NCBI RefSeq assembly: GCF_000321225.1
Contig: NW_004450329.1
Span: forward strand, 831,393 to 895,392
DNA from: Odobenus rosmarus divergens
Lineage: Eukaryota > Chordata > Mammalia > Carnivora > Odobenidae
DNA length: 64,000 nucleotides
Direction of reading: 5' to 3'
Positions 34,265 to 46,025 of the stretch are shown here, piece by piece. Position numbers and translations under genes: made by a program. How positions within the stretch are numbered: the stretch's first letter is position 1; each line of letters opens with the position of its first letter. The notes beneath the pieces are model-generated. The model was given only the letters and a program-made list of their open reading frames with translations. It was not told the origin of the DNA and ran no database searches.

Positions 34265-34368
34265 AAGATTTTATTTTTATGTAATCTTTACACCCAGTGT
34301 GGGGCTCGAATTTACAACCCTGAGATCAAGAGTAGCATGCTGTAATGACTAAGCCAGCTAAGCACCCC
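34265..34368 (-). mobile_element. Short SINEC variant lacking the GA block
   Basis: About 104 bp, from 'aagattttatttttatgtaat' through 'acacccagtgtggggctcgaa' and 'tgagatcaagagtagcatgc' to the head 'gccagctaagcacccc'. It is directly abutted to the previous SINE. The same short design recurs in the 43378-43546 copy. Confidence 0.82.
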
Positions 34369-34390
34369 TTCTATCATTTCATCTTCTTTC

Positions 34391-34598
34391 TTTCTTTTTA
34401 TTTCAAAGATTTTTATTTATTTATTTGACAGAGAGAGAGAGAAAGCGCGCATAAGCAGGGAGAGCAGCAGGCAGAGGGAGAGGGAGAAGCAGGACCCCTG
34501 CAGAGCAGGGAATGCGATGCAGGGCTCTATCCAAAGACCCTGGGATCAGGACCTGAACCAAAGGCAGACGCATAACTGACTGAGCCACCCAGGTGCCC
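34391..34598 (-). mobile_element. SINEC, third of the cluster
   Basis: Tail 'atttttatttatttatttgacag', GA block, 'agggagaagcaggaccc', 'tgggatcaggacctgaac' and head 'ctgagccacccaggtgcccc'. Imperfect duplication catttcatcttctttc (34375-34390) and catttgatcttatttc (34599-34614), 14 of 16 identical. Confidence 0.9.
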
Positions 34599-34614
34599 CA
34601 TTTGATCTTATTTC

Positions 34615-36479
34615 AGGAAAGGGTCTCTGTCTTACTCATTCTTGAAAAACTTTTATCGTGATACTAGACACATAGGGCCGTAAAATAGTTGTAGACTGCT
34701 AAGTTATCTTACAATGCATTTAATGCTTTTTAAATTTAGTGAAACGTAATAATATGCATATAGGTTCTAATACCAGACGTGTTTTAAATGTTTTGGTTTT
34801 TAATCTAAAAACAATAGGGATGCAGTTAATTTTAATGGAATATTCTTTATTTTGCTTTTTCTTCCTTCAATGTAAAATGAAGAGGTGAGGGGTATTTAAC
34901 AAATATTCGGTATATCCTATTGTCTAGGATGCTGTACTTTCTACTGGCACAGCCTACCTAATAGCCATCAAGTTATAATAAATCTGAAATCTAGGATTTT
35001 CTATGGGTTAGTTAAGTATATCCCAACAAGAATCTTTTTTTTTTCTTTATCTTTTCCATGCTATGCCTGCTTCATTTATTTTTTCTGGTTTGAAGTAGAA
35101 ACTCTGAACAGCCATACAAGCAGAAACTCAGTGCCTGGATAAAGGCTAATACTTTGCAATCATTTTTATTTCTCTTTTTTCATGGTGGTGATGTTCCAGG
35201 GATCTTGTCATTTCTTTGCAATGGCATTTGTGCAGATGATTAGCCACTCCTTATCCCTCAACTGCAAGGAAAGGCAATCAGACTTGTTATTAAGGTGTGC
35301 ACCTTAGTTGTTGTGTAGTAGTATGTTCTTCTTCAGTCCAATTTTATGGTTCTTAATTGTCCCATTAGTGATGTCAGTGTAAATCAATGAACTACCCGGG
35401 GGGAAGAAAGGCCCATCACAAAATGTAGAACAGTAATCCTGATATGCTCAAGACAGATTATTTTTGGACCTTTACTATATATTTATATAAACATATTTTT
35501 TCAGTATTAAATCTAATAAACTTTGTCTTTCACATTTTATTTAATGATGCTTTTGAGAGTTTGATGATCCATTCTATCATATTTTGCACAAAAATCAGGG
35601 CAACATTAAAAAAAGGGTTGAGACATAAAACAAATGTTTTAAATAGCTTGATATATAACTCTTGTTGAAATTTAGTCACTTTAAAAAGAATAGAGTTTAT
35701 GATCTGATTTTTAAAGCTTCTGCTCATATTTTGTCAGCACATTTAATGCCCTTGAAGGGCAAACTTTTTAAAATTTAGTCATATGATTTGTGAATTCATA
35801 TTATAAAGCTCTATCCCTCCCTGGATAGGGAAACCAGAGAAAAAACTCAAATATTCTGCCTCTATGAAACTATTGCTTCCATGAAAAGACTAAGGCACAG
35901 TGGCGACCTCTTAGGACTTTCCAGGAAGGAAAGAGGAGTTGGGGGCAGTGGCTCCAGTTAGCAAACTGTGTCATTCAAGAGGTATTATCATTTTATTGCT
36001 TGGGCTTTCTCATGCCCTACCAGAGATTGGCCACAGAACTTCAGATTATTCAAACCCTAGAGAAATGTGGATGTATAGAAGGTGATAGAGAATCTTCTGT
36101 TGGAGCCTTGTGGGGCCTGTGTTCTACCTCTGGATCTCCATGTACTTCTTCCCCTCCATCTACAGGGAACCTTGCCTACCTCTCTTTGTCACTCCTGATT
36201 CACTAATAGATTCTTCTCATTCTATCTGTCATAGAAGTAGTTCCTCTACCCCTTTATTCCACATGTACTATTGCAGGTATCAAATGATTATCCACTCTGA
36301 CTTTCTCCAGTTTTTAAAATCCAGTTTGCTTCTTCTGCTCATTGTGCCCCACCTGGGTGTTTTGCTTCCCTGCTGCCTTCCAATCCATTCCCATCATGTC
36401 CATTATGTTATGATCAAAACCTCCTGTAGGTAAGATCGTTATTTCAGTTTCCACCACCCCCACCCGTTGTTCTTTCAAA
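34615..36479. other. No gene or repeat recognised
   Basis: Long unassigned AT-rich stretch. A pair of opposite-strand open frames near 35444-35727 is a shadow pair of AT-rich sequence without motifs. Confidence 0.4.
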
Positions 36480-36660
36480 TCTTTTGTGTACTTTCTGAAC
36501 AACTGCTGTGTGCCAGGATTGTACTAGGTACCATTGATTCTAAGATAAACAGAGAGGTCTAAACTTAACTCAAAATGGAGCAAGAGAAAATGTGTTTGGA
36601 CACAGGGCTAGGGGGTTTTGTAGAAGATCAGAAGGTCAAGGAAGATAGGACTCTAGGAAA
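36480..36660 (-). mobile_element. L2-like fragment
   Basis: 'tgctgtgtgccaggattgtactagg' matches the antisense L2/MIR-type 3' region; the remainder is weak. Confidence 0.4.
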
Positions 36661-37114
36661 AAATACTCTGGGGGTCTTGCTTATGCTGCCCTGGTCCTGC
36701 TACTGTCTCCCCTCATACCTTTATCTTCTGTGGTACAATTAGGAGCAAAACTTGAACCCAATATGAACCTACTGGAAGCTTCTGTGTACAAATAATAGTA
36801 ATGAAAAAAAGTATGCTCTCTTTTTTCCATAGTCTGCTTCACAGAGCCCATTTCTCCCCTGTCTCTGATTCTGTATTTTCCCATCCCTTCTTCAGTATCC
36901 CTACTTTTCTCACAGGAATATTCCATCAGTCTAAGAGGTTTCTCGGAGGGGAGATGCCATGTGTTTGTCTAAGAAGAGTAGCCACCCAGCCTGAAATAGA
37001 ATTCAAAGGTTGGCTGTGTTGACTTGTATCTTCACTGAGTTCCCATGACTTATCTCCTGACTCATCGGTGTGCACATGGTGCTCCCACCATTTCAAAAAC
37101 TGTAGGTCTCCAAA
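36661..37114. other. No gene or repeat recognised
   Basis: Open frames on both strands near 36681-37022 overlap each other; none has a recognisable domain. Confidence 0.4.
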
Positions 37115-37450
37115 AGAGGCAAAGCTCCTTTTCAATCCTTTGCATACCCTGTATTCTCTGCTTGGAATGTCATATCCATTATGATTTGTACTCAACTCAG
37201 GCATTATATCCTTTCCCAAGAATCCTTTGATGACCTCTCCTCTTCCCTGAACCCCATCACACCAGCTACCCTACCCATCAGGAAAGTTTCCTTTCTGTAT
37301 CTTTCTGCACACATACTTCTCTGTGGAGCTCTGCACAGCTCTCCATGGCAATGCCCACTGCTGGGTTACTGACTGCTCACCTGTGTACCTTCTGCTTCAA
37401 GGGTAGCCTCCATGCCTTCCACTCCCACAGCTCCATCACCCAGTCTGGCA
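37115..37450 (+). mobile_element. L2 fragment
   Basis: 'ctctgcttggaatgtcatatcc', 'tttcccaagaatcctttgatgacc' and a C-rich stretch, then 'ctgctggg', follow the sense L2 3' region. Confidence 0.5.
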
Positions 37451-38499
37451 TCTCACACACAAGAGCAGAAGACCTGCTCAATTATAGTATGTATACATGC
37501 TGCATTGACTCATTGAAAAAAATGAAAAAAAAATGGGATCAACAAAAATGCCTAGAGAGAACAGTGTTTCTGGTGAAGTGAAAACATGAGAATATGGATA
37601 GTTGATGGGATGGATTTAAGACAAATGAGGAAGCTTAGCAACAGCAGCGAATTTGAGAGGGTGAGAGAAACTGACTAAGGCTTTGTGGTCTCCTGAATAC
37701 AATTCAGGACCCTGAGTGGAGATAAAACAATACAACACAACAAAAATAATGACAAAAGCCTCTTCTTTCTCCTCTTGCATAAGATAATGACAATGGGCCA
37801 TTGTCCACAGATTTTCACAGATACATGCATCCCATTCAACATATTTCTTCCTAAAATCAAACTACATTTCCTTATTGCTCAGATTAAAGAACGTAAAATA
37901 TAACTTCTCTTCTTCATTGATAAGGAGCAGTATTTTCTGAGAACTTTATGGAGGAAGGAATGGATGGATATCTTACTCCTTGTGAAGAATATTTGGTATT
38001 TATCCCCAAGAACTTTACATTAAAAAATAAGTAAATAAGAAGCATTAGAAAAAAATGGCTCAACTATTAACTTCTTATAACAAATGACATATGTGTCATT
38101 AACAGATAAAACTGATACGTGTAACCTCCTGTTTGAGCCAAATAATTCATAATTACTTACCGGTCAGTTGATTCACATAGAAGTGAGATAAAATAATGTC
38201 GAGGATTAAATTTATTCATTGAGATACCAGCAAGAGGAAATAGAAACATCACAGAATAATAGAGAGAAAAGAAAGTGTGAAACTCCTTTATTTTTTGAGA
38301 AAAGACACTGCTAATGAGTTTCTAACACACCATTAGCCAAGAAATAACCAGCATAAGAGGCATGTGTTAGGCCTTTTTTTCATTGCTGTTGGTTGACTTT
38401 TTTATTTTGGCCGAGAGAAGACAGGTTTAGAATACTACCAAGAGTAATTACAACTCTTGGGGACTCTAGAATTGCAGTGTTGGGACGGGATCTTGTTCA
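37451..38499. other. No gene or repeat recognised
   Basis: AT-rich sequence with no recognisable element. Confidence 0.4.
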
Positions 38500-38720
38500 T
38501 CATAGAGCTCAAATATTCATTCATGTATTCTCATTCATCTTCAAGCATCACTGACCACATTCCCCCTAGGGCAGGCACTGTCCTATACACTGGGGACACA
38601 GTCATAAAAACACATCTTACCTCACACCTAGTAGTCCAATTAGATGTGTTTGGTGAATTTACAGTGATGGACCAGAAGAGTAAAGGATTTTGTAGGGCAG
38701 TGGCAAGGGAAACAGGAAAA
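38500..38720 (-). mobile_element. L2 3'-end fragment
   Basis: 'gggcaggcactgtcctatacactggggacacag' is the typical antisense L2 3' motif, followed by weak L2-like sequence. Confidence 0.6.
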
Positions 38721-39049
38721 AAAACAAAACAAAACTGAAGTCTGAGTTTACTGAATTAATTTTTTAAAAAATATCAAATACGTTCAGTATAAAACATTTG
38801 AGCTTTGCTAAAAATGAGTATGAGTGTGCATTATGTACAAATATATAGCTTTAAAAGACCTTGAGAACGCTGTATCCTAAAGATCACCATCATCATTTGA
38901 TAGTGATTGAATTCCACAGTGTACCTTACCCAACTTCTGTCAGTCCTTAAAATCAGGTCAGCATTCAGTAGCTAGCCGCTCAGTACACTGAAATGAACCC
39001 TGGAATGGTGGCAGCCAAGAACATGTGGTTCCAGTTGCTAGAACTTTTA

Positions 39050-39243
39050 TTTTTTTATTTTTATTTTTTTATTTATTTTTTATTTTTTTAAATGTTTTAT
39101 TTATTTATTCATAAGAGTCAGAGAGAGAGAGAGGCAGAGGCAGAGAGAGAAGCAGGCTCCCCGCCTAGCAGGGATCCCAGGACCCTGAGATTATGACCTG
39201 AGCAGAAGGCAGACGCTTAACCATCTGAGCCACCCAGGCGCCC
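39050..39243 (-). mobile_element. SINEC, young copy with perfect duplication
   Basis: Long T/A-rich tail, GA block with 'gaggcagaggcagag', 'gaagcaggctccccgcctagcag', 'cctgagattatgacctgagc' and head 'gagccacccaggcgccccc'. The 19-bp duplication ccagttgctagaactttta is perfect at 39031-39049 and 39244-39262. The body lacks about 20 bp between 'agcaggg' and 'atcccagg'. Confidence 0.96.
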
Positions 39244-39262
39244 CCAGTTGCTAGAACTTTTA

Positions 39263-39639
39263 GTCATGTGGCCTTGGACGAAATACATTCTGAGGCTCTG
39301 TTATATGGCCAGCAATACCTGCTCCACCTACCCCCAAAGCACTGACATCAAGAAAAACAAAAACAAACAAACAAAAAACCTCAGTATTTCTGGGCTTTCT
39401 ACAGGATTACCAGAGATTAATAATTCAATACCCTCCACATCCCAGTGGACTGGGTTCAGTTCGGGTGCAATCCGTCTCTGTGACTACTATCAGTGCTTTT
39501 CCTCTAGTCACAAATATTAGCATGGAACTTTCACAGTGCTGGGGATTGGATGAGAGTGTAGGGAAATTCTAGAATTATCTTAAGGATACAATGGGCACAT
39601 TTGTCCTGAGCTCCAGGCCAAAAGCCAGGTTGCTTAGGT
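39263..39639. other. No gene or repeat recognised
   Basis: A CAAA-rich run lies near 39353-39377; otherwise unassigned. Confidence 0.4.
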
Positions 39640-40115
39640 TGCCCTATTCTGGGTCTCTAAACCTCACCCACTTTGATGTAGTCTGCTTCTTTGACTATCT
39701 TCCTTGTTCCCTCTTGAGGCTGTTGTTCCCTGAGATTATACCTTGTTCATCTTAGTGACCCCGGTTCCTCTAGCCAAGAAACTTCTCCTGCACCTGCCCC
39801 ATACTGCCATTCTGTCTGATTCCTCCTCACCTCAAGATTGATCTCCAGTTCTCCACTCTGATGATCTCAGGGCCACTCCCCCTCCAAAGACTCTCTCCTC
39901 GGGTCACTTAGAGCACTTGATTTCCTTGTAGTTTTGCAAACGGATTGTGTATCACTATGCATTCCTAGTTATCTGTGGTAAGCATGCCTCATTCCTCAAT
40001 CTGTATTAATCCTCTTGAAGGGAAAAAAATATACCTTGAGGGTTTTATCACCCATAGCACTTAGTACAGTGTCTTGCTGGTGGACATATACAAAACAGAT
40101 ATTGTTGACTGATGG
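39640..40115 (+). mobile_element. L2 fragment
   Basis: A long C-rich region and then 'cccatagcacttagtacagtgtcttgctgg' with 'attgttgactgatgg' give the sense L2 3' end. Confidence 0.6.
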
Positions 40116-40929
40116 CATGCCAGTTAGAAACATCAGAAATTATCTTTTTGGTGTGTGGTTTATATTGATCTTTGATATTTCCATTTATAAATGAGACTTT
40201 TTCTTTTTCAACTACAATGCAGAAAGTAAAATAACTATAGTATGAAATTTGTTGAAATGACTCCTCTTTCATTGAAATACAATTATATTAATCCCACCCT
40301 GGCTGTTTCCTTCTGAAATGAATATGTCTTCTTTTTATTAAAATATCACTTTCTAAAAACTTTATCAGCTCCTGAAAAGATCTTTTTTATCCTTTTTTGA
40401 ATTAAGAGATTATATGAGAAAGCCTCATCTCTTTCCCCTAATACTATTGTTTAAGGAGGACATGAAGCTACAGGGTTGCAAGAGTTTTCAAAGAATAAAG
40501 GAAGCAGCTTCACAAAAGACAAACTTTTAGAACTGAGGCTTTATATGGAAATTTAAGGCTGGAGTGCATATTCTTCATTTCTGAAAATGAGAATTATTTT
40601 AAAATAAGAATAAAATATGTTCTTCCTTAAATAAATGAATGAATTACCAGTCATCATTTTATTGCAATCATCTTTTTGTTAGTTGTACAAGAAAAATGAA
40701 TTGTTTCTCTTATGCGAGTAAAAGAATTAGCCTCTGTAAATGGAATGATTGCCCTTGTCAGAAACAAATCAATTTTCATAAGGACCCTTTTAAAGACCTT
40801 TTCATAATTCAGTTTGGCTGAGCATTGTAGATGAAATTAATTAAATGAGAATGTATGAAAAGTACCTAGTGCAGATATTGATCATCATAATTATTACTAC
40901 TACTAATAATACAATTTACATTTAAAAAA
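40116..40929. other. No gene or repeat recognised
   Basis: AT-rich sequence; short frames only. Confidence 0.4.
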
Positions 40930-41245
40930 TATACAGGGTGAAAAGAACCAGACCAAAAAAGAAGAGTATTTACTATGATTCCATTTATGTAAAATTCTGG
41001 AATATGTAAAGTAATCTTCACTGAGCAAAAGCAGATCACTGGCTCCCTAGGGACAGATGCTGGAGTGAGGAATTACAAAAAGACATAAAGAAAACTCTGG
41101 GGAGTGATAGATATGTTCACTACCTTGATTGTGGTGATGGTCTCACAGGTGTACACATATGTCTAAACCTTATAAAATTATATACTCTAAATGTTAACAC
41201 AAATATATTGCATTCATTATAGTCCAACAAAGTTGTTAAATAGTA
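40930..41245 (+). mobile_element. Old L1 3'UTR fragment
   Basis: 'tatgattccatttatgtaaaattctgg', 'gcagatcactggctccctagg', 'ggggagtgatagatatgttcac' and 'gattgtggtgatggtctcacagg' are sense L1M 3'UTR landmarks. Confidence 0.7.
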
Positions 41246-41699
41246 CTCTTAAATTATTTTCAATGATACTATATACAGTTATAGGGTTGTGACCATCTGC
41301 CTCAGAGCCCCTAACTCTGCTGCCTGCACAGTGTTCCCTGCCCAGATCCTCAAGGACTCCGGCTCACACTCTGTGTCCAAATGAAGCTGTGGCCCATTGG
41401 AGGCATTTTCTTCCCTTTTTAAACTTCAGAGCCCTGACTCAGGCCCTTTTTCTATTCAAAACTGTTCTGAAGCAAGTATCAACATTATAGCCAACACTCA
41501 AAAAAATTCAGAATACAAAATACATTCAAACACACACACATGCACAATTATTTTGTTTGAAGATATCAAGATGCTCAGTCAAAGGCATTGAATTACCTAA
41601 CTGGACTGTCAAGCAATAGGATGGATGGAAAGGTTAGAGTATGGTAGAGTGTGGTATCACATGATATATTACACTCAAGATCAGCTCTGCTTAGATCTT
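41246..41699. other. No gene or repeat recognised
   Basis: Unassigned; a short CA run near 41530. Confidence 0.4.
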
Positions 41700-41935
41700 T
41701 GTCATGCATTTATTCACTTATTCACTCATTTATTTATTCATTTATGTAATATATGTTATTCAATACCTGTCATTCAATACCTAATAATGCCTGTAGCTCA
41801 GTCCTGAGAATTGAGACAGGAAGAAAATAATCCCCCTATCCCTCTGCTCTCATAGAAGAAGAGGGCAACAAATAAATAAATATTTATAATATAATGTGAG
41901 TTATTAAAAAAAGAGTTCTGACAAAAGTCATATCT
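41700..41935 (-). mobile_element. L2-like 3' fragment
   Basis: 'ttcactcatttatttattcattt', then 'ctgctctcatagaagaagagggcaacaaataaataaatatttat', in antisense L2 order. Confidence 0.45.
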
Positions 41936-42064
41936 TCATCCAAATGTGTCCTTTCCTGTTTTTCATTCACATACAGACCATTATACATTTTCTTAGACTT
42001 GCTTTATGTTTTTAAGATTTATAGGAAAAGAATATGGAAATATCTGGAATAGGAATTTCAAGCA

Positions 42065-42268
42065 CTCGGGGTGCCTGGGTGGCTCAGTTGGTTAAGCGAC
42101 TGCCTTTGGCTCAGGTCATGATCCTAGAGTCCTGGGATCGAGTCCCACATTGGGCTCCCTGCTTGGCGGGGAGTCTGCTTCTCCCTCTGACCACCCCCCT
42201 CAGGCTCTCTCTCGCATTCTCTCTCTCTCTCAAATAAATAAATAAAATCTTAAAAAAATAAATAAAAA
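42065..42268 (+). mobile_element. SINEC, plus strand
   Basis: 'ggggtgcctgggtggctcag' head, 'gggatcgagtcccacattgg', CT block and tail 'aaataaataaataaaatctt'. Perfect 12-bp duplication gaatttcaagca at 42053-42064 and 42269-42280. Confidence 0.96.
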
Positions 42269-43109
42269 GAATTTCAAGCAGTCAATTCTTTTACAGAAGT
42301 CATAGAGGCTTTCTGGAGCAGATAATATTGAATGTGAGGCTGCAATCTTCAATGTCACTATCATTAACCTGTATTTGTGGTGGTATAACATTTTTTCTTC
42401 CTCATAAGAGTAAAACTTCTAAATAAAGGTCCCCATATCACTATCCATGTCACACATAAAGTTGCCCATATCACCAAATTATTTACATTGATTAATATTA
42501 CTTTACTCACAAATTTCTAGGAACCTTAAGACTACCAGAAAACTGCTGAGTTTAGGGAAATAAAAACAAAACCAAAACCAGCATATCACTTCCCACTTGG
42601 GTGAGGATTTTAAGTCTGGGAAGAACTGAAGTAACATCAATAAATATGGATCAGAAATGGGCATACCCCTTCTTTTAACTTAGGTATGTTTTAGTCTGCC
42701 TATTCCTTTTATCATCTAGCCAGAAAATATTAAACCTTTTTTTTTTTGTAACTTGGCTATCAAGTATAAAAAACCTGCAAAATTATAAGCATGCCTACAA
42801 AAATATGATGATATGACAAGCTTCTTTCCCAAGACTCCAATTTGGTGAAATCTACTGTGAAGAAAAAGAAAAAAACTTCAAAAGCAATGTCAAAAATGTA
42901 CTATATTTATAGCATCAAATGCAAATTTCCCCAAAAGAAGAAAGATCGAAAATCAATAATCTAAGTTTCCACCTTAGGAAACTAGAAAAAGAAAGAAAGC
43001 TTAACTCTAAAATGAAGGAAGAAAAACAAAATACAAAGAATTAGAACATAAATCAATGAAATTGAAAACAGGAAATCGCTAGAGAAAATCAATAATCCAA
43101 AAGCTAGTT

Positions 43110-43318
43110 GTTTTTTTTAATATATATTTATTTATTCAAGAGAGACAAGGAGAGCATGCACACAAGTCAGGGGAGGGGCAAAGGGAGAGAATCTTCAATC
43201 AGACTCCCTGCTGAGCAAAGAGCACAATAAGGAGCTCAATCCCAGGACCCACAAGATCAGGACCTGAACCAAAATCAAGAGTCAGTCGCCCAAACAACTG
43301 AGCCACCCAGCCACTCCT
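43110..43318 (-). mobile_element. SINEC in old L1 ORF2, first
   Basis: T-rich tail, GA block, 'agactccctgctgagcaaag', 'aggacctgaacc' and head 'gagccacccagccactcct'. Perfect duplication caaaagctagtt at 43098-43109 and 43319-43330. Confidence 0.94.
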
Positions 43319-43371
43319 CAAAAGCTAGTTCTATGAAAACATCAATAAAATCAACAAGCTACTGGGCAGGC

Positions 43372-43377
<6 letters not shown>

Positions 43378-43406
<29 letters not shown>

Positions 43407-43546
43407 TTATTTATTTATATTTTTAAATTTTCATTTTTTTTTAACATCTTCATTTTTAAGTAATCTCTACATCCAACGTGGGGCTCCAACTCACAACCCT
43501 GAGATCAAGAGTTGCATTCTCTACTGACTGAACCAGCCAGGTGCCC
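43378..43546 (-). mobile_element. SINEC short variant with (TTTA)n tail
   Basis: A TTTA repeat (43378-43420) forms the tail. The body lacks the GA block: 'ttttaagtaatctctacatc', 'caacgtggggctccaactc', 'gagatcaagagttgcattc', head 'accagccaggtgcccc'. Perfect duplication caggctaaatt at 43367-43377 and 43547-43557. Confidence 0.93.
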
Positions 43547-44306
43547 CAGGCTAAATTTCTTAAAAAGTGAGAAAACACAAATTATTAATATGAGAAATGA
43601 AAGAACGAATCACTACCATTTCCATGAAAATCAAAAAGGATATTAAAGGAATACAATGAACAACTCTGTGCCCACAAACCTGATGAAATTCCTTGAAAGA
43701 CACAAACTGCCAAAATGCACAAAAGAAGAAATAGATGATCTGAATAGGCCTATATTTATTAAAGAAATTGAATCAATAATTAATAACCTTCACAAACAGA
43801 AAGCACCAGGTTCAGATGGTACAATGGTAATTCTACCATATATTTAAGAAGGAATTATATCAACTCTCTACAATCTCTTTCAGAAGATAGAAGCAGAGAG
43901 AATATTTCCTAACTTGTTTTATGAGGACAGGATTACCCTAACGACAAAACCAGACAGATATTATAAGAAAACTATAGACCAATATATCTCATAAACACAA
44001 ATGAAAAAATTCTTAACAAAATATTAGCAAATTTATTCCAAAAAATGTATACTAAGAATTATGCACCTGGCCAAGTGGGATTTATTCCAGTTACATAAGG
44101 CTGATTCAACATTTGAAAATCAGTTAAGGTAATTCTTCACATCAATAGTCTGAATGAAGAAAATCACATGAGTATATCAATAGATGCAGAAAAGTATTTT
44201 AAAAATTCCACTACCTATTCATGATAAAAACTCTCAGTGAACTACGAATAGAGGGGAAATTTCTCAACTTGAAAAAAGTTATTTCCTAAAAGCTACAGCT
44301 AACATA

Positions 44307-44378
44307 CTTAATTTTGAGAAACATGAAGCTTCCCCATTATGATCAGGTACAAGGCAAGGATGTTCTCTCTCATCACTC
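44307..44378 (+). repeat. Left arm of a 72-bp inverted duplication
   Basis: L1 ORF2 sequence whose reverse complement reappears at 44914-44985 with about 3 mismatches. Confidence 0.92.
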
Positions 44379-44913
44379 CTTTTTAAATATTTTTTCTGGA
44401 AGTTCTTGATAATGAAATAAGGCAGGGAAAGAAAAACAAGACATGTACAGATTGGGAAATAAGTAAAACTGCCTTTGTTGGTTGATGACATGATCATCTA
44501 CATGAAAATTTGAAAGAATTAACCAAAAAATTCCTGGAACTAACAAGCAATTATTTATAGCACGGTTACAGGATATAAGACAAATATACAAAAGTATAAT
44601 GCTTTCCTATATAATGACAATGACCACATGGAATTTGAATTTAAAAACACAATATCATTTATGTTAGCACCCCCAAAATGAAATAGCTATAACTATATTA
44701 GGAAACCTATATTAGGAAAACTGCAAAACTCTAATAAATGCAATCAAATAACTAAATAAGTGGAGAGATATCCATGTTTATGGAAAGGAAGACTCAATGT
44801 TTTCAAAATGCCAGTTTTTCCCAATTTGATCTATAGAGTCAATGTAATTCCAAACAAAATCCCAGCAAGGGATTTTATGGATATGAACAAACTGATTCTG
44901 AAGTTTATGTGAA

Positions 44914-44985
44914 GAGTGATGAGAGAGAACATCCTTGCCTTGTACCTGATCATAGTTGGAAAGCTTCATGTTTCTCAAAATTAAG
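44914..44985 (-). repeat. Right arm: inverted copy inserted in the same L1
   Basis: Reverse complement of 44307-44378. It breaks L1 ORF2 between 'ctgaagtttatgtga' and 'cacagaatagccaacac', where the intact family has only about 13 bases. It shares the private base changes of its source (ttctctctcatcactc), so it was copied after those changes arose. Confidence 0.92.
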
Positions 44986-46025
44986 AAGTCACAGAATAGC
45001 CAACACAATTTTGAAGGAGAACAAGGTTGGAAGACTAATGTTATCAAGATTTCCTATGAAGCTACAAGAATTGAGAATTTGGTATTGGCAAAAGATTAGA
45101 CAAATAAATAAATGGAATGGAACAGAGAGCAAAGAAATAGACCCATGTAAAAACAGACAACTGACCTTTGACAAGGGAGCAAAGGCAGTACAATGGAACA
45201 AAGGCAGTTTCTACAACAAATGGTGCTGAAAAACCTGCGGCAATAGGAACTCTCCAAACTTGCTTGTGGAAATGCAAACTGGTACAGTAATTTGGAAGAC
45301 ATTTTGGCGTTTCTTACAAAACCAAACCCCCTTACCGTACAATCCAGCAATTGTACTCCTTGATATACTCAAAGGAGTTGAAAATTTATGTTCACACAAA
45401 ACTCTGAATATAAATGTTTATAGCTGTTTTAGTCATAATTGCCAAAACTTAGAAGCAACCAAGATGTCTTCCATAGGTGAATAGATAATCCATCCAGATA
45501 CATCCAGATATTGAAATATTATTCAGCACTAAAAAGAAATGAGCTATCAAGCCATGAAAAGGAATGGAAGAATATTATTAAACTCATGCTTTTAATTAAA
45601 AGAAGCCAATCTGAGAAGGCTACACACTTGGTATGAATCCAAGTATACAACATTCTGAAAAAGCAATACAGTGCAGACAGTAAAAAGATCAATAGTTGTC
45701 ATGGAGAAGGGGGGGATATAAATAGAGCACAGAGGATTTGAAAATACCCTGTATGATATTATAATGTCAAATATGGGTTATCATATATTTGTCGTAACCA
45801 AAAAAATGCACAACACTAAGTGTGAACCATAATGTAAACTATGGACTTTGGGTGATTATGATGTGCCAGTGTTGGTTGATCAATTGTAACAAATGTACCA
45901 ACCTGGTGGGGGATGTTAACACTGGGGGAGGCTGTGTATGTGGGGATGGATGCAGGCATATAGGGGATATATCTGTACCTTCCTCTCAATTTTATTGCTC
46001 TAAAGAAAAGATTCTTTAAAAATCT

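Larger units (their letters stand above)
42900..45480 (+). pseudogene. ORF2 remnant of the 42.8-46.0 kb L1
   Basis: Recognisable reverse-transcriptase text in several frames. 43656-43847 holds the linker before the RT (LERHKLPKCTKEEIDDLNRP, then KQKAPGSDG). Nucleotides near 44080-44200 carry the GFIP and SIDAEK blocks; 44460-44500 is the region of the catalytic Asp pair. 45065-45229 holds WYWQKIRQINKWNGTESKEID and ends in YNKWC. The next block (45260-45484) starts at MQTGTVIWKTFWRF, so the segment normally between them is deleted. Many stops and frameshifts. Confidence 0.8.
42830..46025 (+). mobile_element. Old L1 (L1MA9/L1MB-like): ORF2 to 3' end, truncated and rearranged
   Basis: Plus-strand L1 from the middle of ORF2 to the 3'UTR ('gtaaactatggactttgggtgat', 'tgtaacaaatgtaccaacctggtgggggatgtt', 'taccttcctctcaatttt'). 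It is interrupted by two SINEs (43110-43318, 43378-43546). It carries a 72-bp inverted self-copy (44914-44985) and lacks several hundred bases of C-terminal ORF2 at about 45230-45237. No 5' end is present. The family assignment is from remembered consensus landmarks. Confidence 0.83.

Noticed and set aside
36110..36433. 107-codon plus-strand frame with hydrophobic stretch
   Set aside because: No motif, no plausible exon boundaries, AT/CT-rich composition; likely chance.
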